From the NCBI GenBank assembly GCA_021776315.1, contig JAJFGD010000051.1, positions 1 through 36,566 on the forward strand: a stretch of DNA of 36,566 bases, given 5' to 3'. Positions 6,877 through 13,537 of this stretch are shown piece after piece. The translations under genes were made by a program, and so were the position numbers. The stretch comes from Hyphococcus sp. (GTDB lineage: Bacteria > Pseudomonadota > Alphaproteobacteria > Caulobacterales > Parvularculaceae). Each line of letters opens with the position of its first letter. Within the stretch, counting starts at the first letter, position 1. Below the pieces are notes generated by a model. The model worked only from the letters and a program-made list of their open reading frames with translations. It had not been told where the DNA came from and searched no databases.

Positions 6877-8553
6877 TCATGATCCGCTAACACCCGCCGC
6901 CGCAAGACGATCGCGGCCTTCTAATGCGGTGGCATTATTCTCGTCGATGTTTAAGGCCCGTTCATATTGCCGACCGGCACTTTCAAGATCGCCATCTAGT
7001 TCCAAAGCGCGGCCAAGACCGGCAAAAGCATCGGCATGGGTCGGGTAAAAATCCCGGGCCATCACCATCATATATCGACCGCGGCGAAAATCGCCGGCAT
7101 CGAGATAATCATTGCCGATAGCCACCAATTCTTCTGCGCCATCATGGGGGCGCGACAGCGGAGAATTGATCCAGCCGAGATAACGCGTAACGCCCGCTTG
7201 CACTTTGTCTTTGTCAAAAAGCTCCGCCATTTGCCTGGCTGGTGTCGGTGGCGGCGTATAGTCGAGCGCGGTCGCAATGGCGCTATCATGTCCAGCGAAA
7301 AAGTCTGTTGCCGTCGGTTTAGCATCTAAATGCGTGTTGAGTGCGTCGCGAAAATCACCCGCGAGCCAGGATTGCCAATAGATTGTGGACACCCGCAAGG
7401 TCAGGCCACTGTTTGGCAATACCAATCTTCGGGGATCACCATAATGGGATGGGCGTGCGCCCGATGGTTCGCCAACAAAAATCACTTGGGTGTATTGTTC
7501 AAAATCATTGATCAACATGGCCGCGGCAGAAAAGGTCTCCCGGCCAACCAACACATAAAACCGTCCATATTCATTGAAACGACTTCGCCCTATCGCATTG
7601 ACGATGGCGGTGTTGTTTGTGCCATTGCCACCTTGATTATGGCGTAGATCGAGGATGAGTTTCTTGGCACCGCTACGTCGCGCTTTCGAAAACGCGTCTG
7701 TAAAAAAGTCAGAAAGCGGCGCGTCAGGAAAGGATTCAATTTCGTTCAGTTGAATATACCAGGCACGTTGGCGTGGAATGCGGGCATGCCATTTTTTCTT
7801 TTCAGAATTTAAAGATGATAGGGGTGGTGTTTCCCATTGCGGTTTCACCGTTTCAAGATCGATGTCCGTCGGTAATGGTTTAACAGTGATCGTTTTTGTC
7901 TCACCATTTTGTTCAATGGTCAGGGGGACGGATGACGCATCATCAATGATGTCGAAATGGGTTAGCACCTCGGTAAGGGCGAGACGATCGGCTGAGAGTA
8001 AGTTCGCACCATTGTCGTTCTCAACAAACAAAATCGGACCTACGGCTTCTACAGCGTCCATCGCCTCCATATTACCGATCGTCAAAATCTTGGCCCCGAT
8101 AAATTGTTCATAACCTTTGGCGGCCTCGACAATGTGGAGGCCGTCTTCAAAAAGAAAATATCGAAAGGGCAGGCTGGAAAAGACAAGTCCGTCGCGCGCC
8201 GCTTCATTGGGACCTGTATGGCCTTGTAAAAAAGCCAGACCATTATGGGCGCGGGGAATTGACAAGCGCGAATGGCCATCTTTCATCACCGCGACCAGTG
8301 CCGCCAAACGCAAGGCGGCATCATTGTCGTTCAGTTCAGGAAGATCATCCAACAGTGCCTGGTGCATTGCATTAAATGTTTCTTCTTCGACTTGTTCAAA
8401 TGGATCTGGGTGTTCTGCGCGTATCGTATCCACAACGACGGCAATATCTTCGCGCCATTCGGACTCGGTCATCGGCTGCGCGGCAACCCCGTTGAGCATG
8501 ACGGCAACGAAAAAAAACAGACTGGTAGACAGATTTCGAGTGTGGTTTGGCAT
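6877..8553 (-). CDS. Secreted S41-family peptidase homologue with C-terminal TPRs
   Basis: 558 residues from ATG 8553. This start is chosen because GAGGAGG lies just upstream; the ATG at 8568 sits within that RBS. Signal peptide 1-25 (FFFVAVMLNGVAA). Residues about 80-400 form an S41 (C-terminal-processing/tricorn-like) fold: KDGHSRLS at 91-98, KLILDLRHNQGGNGTN at 298-313, and nucleophile Ser342 in RETFSAAAM. The usual catalytic Lys of the GEPTGGKP motif is Arg367 here (GEPSGARPSHYG), so activity is uncertain. Residues 470-550 hold TPR-like helices. It is the third gene of the BlaI/M56 operon, 28 bases after the M56 gene, which suggests a shared envelope-stress or peptide-processing task. Confidence 0.8.
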   Translation of the reverse strand: MPNHTRNLSTSLFFFVAVMLNGVAAQPMTESEWREDIAVVVDTIRAEHPDPFEQVEEETFNAMHQALLDDLPELNDNDAALRLAALVAVMKDGHSRLSIPRAHNGLAFLQGHTGPNEAARDGLVFSSLPFRYFLFEDGLHIVEAAKGYEQFIGAKILTIGNMEAMDAVEAVGPILFVENDNGANLLSADRLALTEVLTHFDIIDDASSVPLTIEQNGETKTITVKPLPTDIDLETVKPQWETPPLSSLNSEKKKWHARIPRQRAWYIQLNEIESFPDAPLSDFFTDAFSKARRSGAKKLILDLRHNQGGNGTNNTAIVNAIGRSRFNEYGRFYVLVGRETFSAAAMLINDFEQYTQVIFVGEPSGARPSHYGDPRRLVLPNSGLTLRVSTIYWQSWLAGDFRDALNTHLDAKPTATDFFAGHDSAIATALDYTPPPTPARQMAELFDKDKVQAGVTRYLGWINSPLSRPHDGAEELVAIGNDYLDAGDFRRGRYMMVMARDFYPTHADAFAGLGRALELDGDLESAGRQYERALNIDENNATALEGRDRLAAAGVSGS

Positions 8554-8581
8554 TTCTCGCCTCCTCATTTTGGGATTTTTG

Positions 8582-9991
8582 TTAGTCTTGCGCGCCGGCG
8601 CTGATCAACATGTTTTCTATGGTCGATTGGCGCAGCTTGCGTGCCTCGGATAGCGGGGCGCGCACATCACCATTTTCTGTCGTAGCTGACAGATTTACAT
8701 TCGCGCCAGCATCAATCAGTAGGCGCACCATGCTGTCATCACCATTGCGGACGGCAGAGATGAGCGCTGTTTCGTCATAACGAGCATAAGCATCAACATC
8801 GGCACCCATGGTGATGAGCCAACTGGCTAGACTGTCATCGCCTTGATTAACCGCGGCAATCAAGGACGTCCCGTCACCTTCCAGCACTGCATCGATATTG
8901 GCGCCGCGCGCCAATAAAGCAGCGGCTTTGTTTTGGTCTTCGTCCAAGATTGCCAGCACCAGTTCTTGTCCCGGGCCATGGATGGTTGGGGTCGGGCCGT
9001 TCGATGGGAATTCAACCCGTGGTGCCGCGGATGCAACGCAAATTGTCATGGTGGTGATCGCGGCGGTGGCCAGGATGATGCGTGACAAAGGGGCCCGCGA
9101 CTGCGACGCGTAGTCGTTGGAAAGCAGACGTTCCACCCGATGGGTCAACTCGCTTTTCTGACCAAGTACGGCGAGGGCGGATTGATTGCATACATCTTGC
9201 CGAGAAGTTGACATGCGTTCTGCACAGTCCACCAAGGCGGCAGCATAAACACCGGGATTTTTTGCCAGCGTTGCGGCGCGGTCATCACAGGCCATCTCTC
9301 TGGCGTCGGCAATGCGCTGGCGCATGGCGCGCAAAACCGGATTCCACCAGAAAACACAAAGGGTGATGTTCTCCGCCAAATTCGCGATGAGGTCGCCGCG
9401 TTCAATATGGGCTTGTTCATGTGCGACAGCATTTTGAATGACGCTTGTTGGGGCGTCTTTGACCATGGATTTGGGCAAAATGATCACGGGCTTGAAGATG
9501 CCTGTCGTCATGGGGCTATTGATAGCGGCATGGGTGCGTATTTCCGCCCCATCTGTTGCGCTATATTCAAGGGGCATCGAAAACGATGTGCTGTCGCGCC
9601 GGATTTTTCCCATGGCTGCGTAATCTTTCAGAATACGTAGTGAAAAATACCCAGTGCCCATGAGCCAAACGAGCAACAGTCCTGGTGCAACAAAATCTTT
9701 GAGTGTGATAACCTGGCGTGGTCCCGTCATTTCGATGGCGGGGGTCGCGAGTGCAATCGCGGCTTGCGTCGGCGCAGTCTCGATCACGGGTGCGGCACTG
9801 GCGATTGGTGATGGGGTGAAGGCGGAAAGTGGCGCCAAAGCGGCAGCAAAAAATGCAGCTGACCACAGCAATGTTCGCGCCGCGGCGCTTTCAAGTCGAA
9901 ATGCACGAATTGCAATAAAGGCGGTGAGTGCAATCAGTCCAGATTGCCATAAACCCGTCAGCGCAATTTGCATCATCATTGAACTTGTCAT
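8582..9991 (-). CDS. BlaR1/MecR1-type M56 metallopeptidase fused to ankyrin repeats
   Basis: 469-residue membrane protein. The N-terminal helices (8-30, 40-58, about 100-120) and the cytoplasmic zinc protease carry HEQAH at 191-195 and the third ligand Glu232 in REMACD, as in the M56 family. A last membrane helix at 303-322 ends in SAA. After it, where BlaR1 has a penicillin-binding sensor, residues 340-467 form about four ankyrin repeats (LLARGANIDA, LITMGADVDA, LLIDAGANVN). The topology would place them outside the membrane. In BlaR1 systems, ligand binding activates the protease, which relieves BlaI repression. It lies four bases after the blaI-like gene. The ligand is unknown but is unlikely to be a beta-lactam. 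Confidence 0.88.
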   Translation of the reverse strand: MTSSMMMQIALTGLWQSGLIALTAFIAIRAFRLESAAARTLLWSAAFFAAALAPLSAFTPSPIASAAPVIETAPTQAAIALATPAIEMTGPRQVITLKDFVAPGLLLVWLMGTGYFSLRILKDYAAMGKIRRDSTSFSMPLEYSATDGAEIRTHAAINSPMTTGIFKPVIILPKSMVKDAPTSVIQNAVAHEQAHIERGDLIANLAENITLCVFWWNPVLRAMRQRIADAREMACDDRAATLAKNPGVYAAALVDCAERMSTSRQDVCNQSALAVLGQKSELTHRVERLLSNDYASQSRAPLSRIILATAAITTMTICVASAAPRVEFPSNGPTPTIHGPGQELVLAILDEDQNKAAALLARGANIDAVLEGDGTSLIAAVNQGDDSLASWLITMGADVDAYARYDETALISAVRNGDDSMVRLLIDAGANVNLSATTENGDVRAPLSEARKLRQSTIENMLISAGAQD

Positions 9992-9995
9992 GGCA

Positions 9996-10385
9996 TTAGG
10001 TTCCTTTTTTGCGCGCTTTTTGCGTCATCGATTTCAACCGGCGCAATTCATCAGGGTCGATGGCTTTTTCATCCACCAAATATTGGGCAAAGGCGTTGCT
10101 TGAACCACCGAAAAACCGCGACACCAAATTGTCGACGGCTTCACGTTGCGCTTCGTTTTCTGAGATCACCGCGCGATAAATATGAGCGCGGCCGTCGCGG
10201 CGAAATTCCACATATTTTTTCTTATGCAGTATGCCGAGAATGGTCAGCACCGTATTGTAAGCAACGTCGCGCTCTTGGGCGAGGGCATCCGCCACGTCGC
10301 GCACGCTCGCTTCTTCGCAGCGCCATAGAACATCCATTACCCGTTGTTCGGCTTCGGTCAGTGTTTTTGAGGTCGCTCTGGCCAT
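9996..10385 (-). CDS. blaI: BlaI/MecI/CopY-family transcriptional repressor
   Basis: 129-residue winged-helix protein. LTEAEQRVMDVLW at 9-21 and VAYNTVLTILGILHKKKYVEFRRDGRAHIYRA at 41-72 (cited by position) are the family's recognition helix and wing, and the C-terminal helices would dimerise. Such repressors are cleaved or released after M56 protease activation. It is the first gene of a three-gene operon with the M56-ankyrin and S41 genes. Two near-identical palindromes just upstream are probably its own operators. The symbol reflects the family only; regulation of a beta-lactamase is not implied. Confidence 0.9.
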   Translation of the reverse strand: MARATSKTLTEAEQRVMDVLWRCEEASVRDVADALAQERDVAYNTVLTILGILHKKKYVEFRRDGRAHIYRAVISENEAQREAVDNLVSRFFGGSSNAFAQYLVDEKAIDPDELRRLKSMTQKARKKGT

Positions 10386-10393
10386 GTTTATTC

Positions 10394-10405
10394 CTAATGA
10401 ATTAG
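10394..10405. promoter_or_regulatory. Putative BlaI-type operator, proximal
   Basis: CTAATGAATTAG, a palindrome with one central mismatch, followed by TTGA, nine bases before the repressor start codon. A second copy in inverted orientation lies at 10439-10450. Confidence 0.6.
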
Positions 10406-10438
10406 TTGAAGCCTAGTTTCGCCGCTTTTCAGAGTCAA

Positions 10439-10450
10439 CTAATTAATTAG
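10439..10450. promoter_or_regulatory. Putative BlaI-type operator, distal
   Basis: CTAATTAATTAG, a perfect 12-base palindrome preceded by TCAA, so that 10435-10450 is the near-exact inverse of 10394-10409. The centres are 45 bases apart, about four helical turns, which suits cooperative dimer binding. Confidence 0.6.
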
Positions 10451-10522
10451 GAGTTGGTCGTGCTGTGGGGGCGTTTCACCCTATATGGCTCTTACCGCTC
10501 ATGCCGGCGAAAGATGTAAATT

Positions 10523-10549
10523 GGATTGCGGGTCAAGCCCGCAATGACG
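10523..10549 (-). repeat. REP-like element, form B
   Basis: GGATTGCGGG / TCAA / GCCCGCAATGACG, identical to the copy at 6792. A remnant of a further variant (CATGCCGGCGAAAG) lies just upstream near 10500. Confidence 0.8.
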
Positions 10550-10580
10550 TTTATACGAGATGTCGTTACGTCACTGCATT

Positions 10581-10606
10581 GTCATTCCGGCATTGTTCCG
10601 GGCATC
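10581..10606 (+). repeat. REP-like element, form A (variant)
   Basis: GTCATTCCGG / CATTGTT / CCGGGCATC. It is 58 bases from the form B copy and just after the end of the membrane-protein gene at 10614. Confidence 0.7.
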
Positions 10607-10613
10607 GAAATCC

Positions 10614-11231
10614 TTAGCGCATACGCCAAAAGGCGAGGGCGGCACCGGCGATAAAGGCCACAGCCACAAGTCCGGTCTGGGTCAAGCGGTAGGCAACGGG
10701 ATAGTCCCCACCTTGCATCAAGATCAGCGCGGCGGCTGGCGTGAACAAGATCGTTGCGGCGGGGAGCGCGCGGCTCATCACAAAGCGCATCAACCTGATG
10801 TGCTTTGCCGCTAAGACGTAAGAGAAAAAAGCGCCTGATATGGCGGCACCAAAAAGCGCGACGATATAATAAGCAAGGCGCGCTGGGCCATAAGATTCCG
10901 CGCCCGACAATGTATAAACGCGCGTCGCCGCGACCGGGGCAATCCACAAATTCCAATAGTGCAAGAATACAAAAATAATGCCGACACCAATCAGCGCGCG
11001 ATGCAAATTTTGTTCACGCGCCCGGGAGACTGCAATATGGGCCGTAGACAGAATACTTTGCCGCCAATACCAGTCTCGCGCGGCCTTGGGTGATGATTGT
11101 GCCAAGTCTTGATATTCCTCAGCAAGATCACCTAAGAGCGGTGCCATATCACTACCCCGCAGGAAAAAGCTGAGGATTGCGGAGGCGGCCTTTGGCGGCC
11201 CTAATGGCTGATGCGAAGTGTCTTCGGCCAT
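10614..11231 (-). CDS. Membrane protein with a permease-prefix-like N-terminus, partner of PadR
   Basis: 205 residues. The N-terminal cytoplasmic part (residues 1-70) has PLLGDLAEEYQ and ARDWYWRQSILS, the pattern of the prefix domain that accompanies PadR regulators and is often fused to ABC permeases. Here it is followed only by four hydrophobic segments (about 80-100, 117-142, 152-171, 185-203) and no MacB-type permease. The start codon lies inside the PadR gene (31-base overlap in another frame), so translation is probably coupled. Role unknown; a truncated or independent relative of the permease family is likely. Confidence 0.75.
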   Translation of the reverse strand: MAEDTSHQPLGPPKAASAILSFFLRGSDMAPLLGDLAEEYQDLAQSSPKAARDWYWRQSILSTAHIAVSRAREQNLHRALIGVGIIFVFLHYWNLWIAPVAATRVYTLSGAESYGPARLAYYIVALFGAAISGAFFSYVLAAKHIRLMRFVMSRALPAATILFTPAAALILMQGGDYPVAYRLTQTGLVAVAFIAGAALAFWRMR

Positions 11232-11545
11232 GGCCGCAAGCCTTTCAACATAGCCCCAAGTGAAGAAATCGAGCGTTCAAAATGGGCGCGGCCCTCATCC
11301 GTCATTTCAAAATACCGTTTCGCACGACCACCGCGTTCCGGTGTGGCTTCACCCATGCGCGAGGCAACAAATTTTTTGTCCTCCAAACGTGCAAGGGTCG
11401 TGTAGAGGGCACCGACGGTCACCGATCGTTCCGCCCGGTTTTCAATTTCCTGTCGGATGGTTACGCCATAAGCGTCGTCGCCAAGACGGACCAATGCCGC
11501 CAAGACGAGAATTTCAAACTCACCAAGGTTTCGAGATTTGCTCAT
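11201..11545 (-). CDS. PadR-family transcriptional regulator
   Basis: 114 residues from ATG 11545 (a TTG lies one codon upstream). LGEFEILVLAALVRLGDDAYG at 7-27 (by position), SVTVGALYTTLARLEDKKFV at 41-60 and GGRAKRYFEMTDEG are the classic PadR winged-helix elements. PadR proteins of this short type repress their own operon and are often paired with the membrane protein that follows. I see no clear Shine-Dalgarno. It is divergent from the cytochrome gene at 11639, and a small inverted repeat lies between them. Confidence 0.9.
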   Translation of the reverse strand: MSKSRNLGEFEILVLAALVRLGDDAYGVTIRQEIENRAERSVTVGALYTTLARLEDKKFVASRMGEATPERGGRAKRYFEMTDEGRAHFERSISSLGAMLKGLRPWPKTLRISH

Positions 11546-11603
11546 CAATCAATTGCGCTTTGCTTAGTGCGCTTAGTCTTGCGCCATCGTCCTTTCCGTA
11601 TTA

Positions 11604-11620
11604 ATTCTATATTGTAGAAT
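11604..11620. promoter_or_regulatory. Inverted repeat between padR and the cytochrome gene
   Basis: ATTCTA-TATTG-TAGAAT, a perfect six-base dyad, 19 bases before the cytochrome start and about 60 bases before padR. Its position suits an operator for the divergent pair, possibly for PadR. The half-sites do not match the ATGT/ACAT form known for some PadR proteins. Confidence 0.4.
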
Positions 11621-11638
11621 AAATAGCGGAGCTGTCAA

Positions 11639-12400
11639 ATGGCGATTATTCGATCAAGTTTAGCCCTATGTGCGATGGTGTTGGTGTCTACTCACGGCCA
11701 CGCCCAGGAACGACGTGACATATTCAGTGATCCGCAAAACTTGAAAGTATTGCCGGAAGATATTTCCCGTGCGGAGTTGCGGGCAACCATGCGCAGCTTT
11801 GCTATCGATCTCGGCTTGACCTGTGCGAGTTGTCATGTGGGCGAGGATGATCAGTCAATTTTTGAGTATGACTTCGCCGCCGATGACAAGGCGATGAAAC
11901 TGATCGCGCGGGACATGATAAGTATGGTTGAAGACATCAACAAAACTGTGCGCAAATCGGACCGGGATGAGGGACATGAATTTGTAACAGTCAATTGTGT
12001 GACTTGTCATCGCGGGCAAGACAAACCGCGGATGATCCAAGATGTTTTAGCAGAAGTGTATGACGATGAAGGCATTGAAGCGACGATTTCAAAATATACG
12101 GAATTGCGCGATCAATTCTATGGCGGATTCACATTTGATTTCTCCGCAGACCGACTTGGGCTCTTCGCGCAATCTCTGGCGGCGACAGCGTCGGAAGACG
12201 CCATGCGTGTGCACAACTTAAATGTTGAATTAAACCCCCATGCGGGGGCCGCCTATTCAGGGCGCGGCCAGGCCTCTCAACGGGCCGGGGATTTAAAAAG
12301 CGCTCTTGCTGACTATAAAAATGCGGTGGCGTTAGATCCAAATTTTGCATTCCTTGGGCAAGTCATCACGAGTCTGGAAGCACAGCTGGCGGAGGATTAG
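11639..12400 (+). CDS. Secreted di-haem c-type cytochrome, reaction-centre-cytochrome-like, with TPR
   Basis: 253 residues with a signal peptide (1-22, ending HGHA). Two haem c sites are visible: CASCH at 62-66 and CVTCH at 121-125. The spacing and surrounding helix (LRATMRSFAIDLGLTCASCHVG, by position 48-68) resemble half of the tetra-haem cytochrome subunit of photosynthetic reaction centres. Residues 185-250 contain TPR-like helices ending ALADYKNAVALDPNF. No photosynthesis genes are present, so a periplasmic electron-transfer or scaffold role is more likely. The start has GGAG nine bases upstream. Confidence 0.8.
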   Translation: MAIIRSSLALCAMVLVSTHGHAQERRDIFSDPQNLKVLPEDISRAELRATMRSFAIDLGLTCASCHVGEDDQSIFEYDFAADDKAMKLIARDMISMVEDINKTVRKSDRDEGHEFVTVNCVTCHRGQDKPRMIQDVLAEVYDDEGIEATISKYTELRDQFYGGFTFDFSADRLGLFAQSLAATASEDAMRVHNLNVELNPHAGAAYSGRGQASQRAGDLKSALADYKNAVALDPNFAFLGQVITSLEAQLAED

Positions 12401-12436
12401 GCAGGAAAGGGAATTTAAGACCTACATTACAACCAG

Positions 12437-12448
12437 AACTGTACAGTT
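12437..12448. promoter_or_regulatory. 12-base perfect palindrome, possible operator
   Basis: AACTGTACAGTT in the 222-base gap before the stand-alone TIR gene. It is about 175 bases from that start, so its link to any gene is weak. No other signal is evident in the gap. Confidence 0.25.
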
Positions 12449-12622
12449 GGCCTATCGCGGTATGCCCCCATCATAAAATGCCCGATTGAAGACCCAAAGC
12501 AGCTAAAAATAGAACCCATGCCGTGGGAAATGGTCTATAATTACGCCATTGACGGGCGCATAATGGATCGTGTCATTATTGGCATCGTATTTTTGTAGTT
12601 GTCGTTCACTGGGGGGCGCGCG

Positions 12623-13438
12623 ATGCCGGAAGTCTTTATTTCATATAGTAGCAAAGACCGTGACGTTGCTGCCGCGATCGCAAAAGAATTGACGCGCCAC
12701 AATATAGAGGTTTGGTGGGATACAGAACTTCTTGGCGGAGAAAACTATCGCAATAAAATCGCGCAAGTGATCGCCAAAGCACCAGCAACCATTGTGATTT
12801 GGTCGAAATCATCCACTGAAAGCGAATGGGTGGTGGGTGAGGCGTCCGCGGCGCGCGAGCGAAAAACACTGATCCCAGTGCAAATCGATCGCTCTGTATT
12901 GCCATTGGATTTTCGCAATTTAAATACAATCGATCTTTCCGCATGGGTGGCTGGCGAGCCATTGCCGGATATGGTGCTGAAAGCGATTTGCGAAAAAACA
13001 GATCGTATCTTCACCCCGGAAAAACACATCCATCAATCTGGTAGCTCATTGCCACGATCATTTACCCGTTCTTGGTATGCGGATTTTGAGTGTTTGTTGT
13101 TTTCATTAATCGCGCAGGGATTTGGGTCCTGCGTGACGATGATCCCATTGGCGATTTATACGGAGAAGTTGCATATGGCCTTGGCGGTGATGATCGCCAT
13201 CTTAAACGCCACCATCACAGCGGCGATTATCATGCGGCCCGCCTTATCACCGAAACGTCTTGGGGTCGCAGCAGCATGGTTTGCGATTGCCATTGCGACA
13301 GGGGTCGCCGGTTATTTCTTGACGCTCTCCTTTTGGCGCATCTTGCCCCTTAACGAATATCTCGTCTTTGTGGGCTTCTGGTCGCTCGGTCTGATCATCA
13401 TGCTTGATGTTGCCCGTCGCGCGGATTCTTCGATGTAA
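12623..13438 (+). CDS. TIR domain protein with C-terminal membrane domain
   Basis: 271 residues from ATG 12623, chosen because the protein then begins at the TIR domain like its relatives downstream and a G-rich RBS precedes it. Residues 1-125 are a TIR domain: FISYSSKDRDV, NIEVWWDTELL, and the WxxxE motif W69-V-V-G-E73, which in bacterial TIR NADases contains the catalytic Glu. Residues 155-262 hold four hydrophobic segments (155-177, 185-203, 214-234, 247-263). It thus resembles TIR-plus-transmembrane effectors of bacterial immunity, but no partner gene of a known defence system is adjacent. It precedes the five-gene TIR array, separated by the opposite-strand PBP gene. Confidence 0.85.
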   Translation: MPEVFISYSSKDRDVAAAIAKELTRHNIEVWWDTELLGGENYRNKIAQVIAKAPATIVIWSKSSTESEWVVGEASAARERKTLIPVQIDRSVLPLDFRNLNTIDLSAWVAGEPLPDMVLKAICEKTDRIFTPEKHIHQSGSSLPRSFTRSWYADFECLLFSLIAQGFGSCVTMIPLAIYTEKLHMALAVMIAILNATITAAIIMRPALSPKRLGVAAAWFAIAIATGVAGYFLTLSFWRILPLNEYLVFVGFWSLGLIIMLDVARRADSSM

Positions 13439-13537
13439 GATGCTGGGTAGCGTGTCGGCATTTGGCCCATTACAGACATTCGCCATGAGTCGGGTCTAGA
13501 TTTCAGCTTTCGCCGGCGCGACGAAAGCAATATTTCG

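Noticed and set aside
11639-12400. Photosynthetic reaction-centre cytochrome
   Set aside because: Only two haem motifs and no puf, bch or other photosynthesis genes in the window; kept as a family resemblance only.
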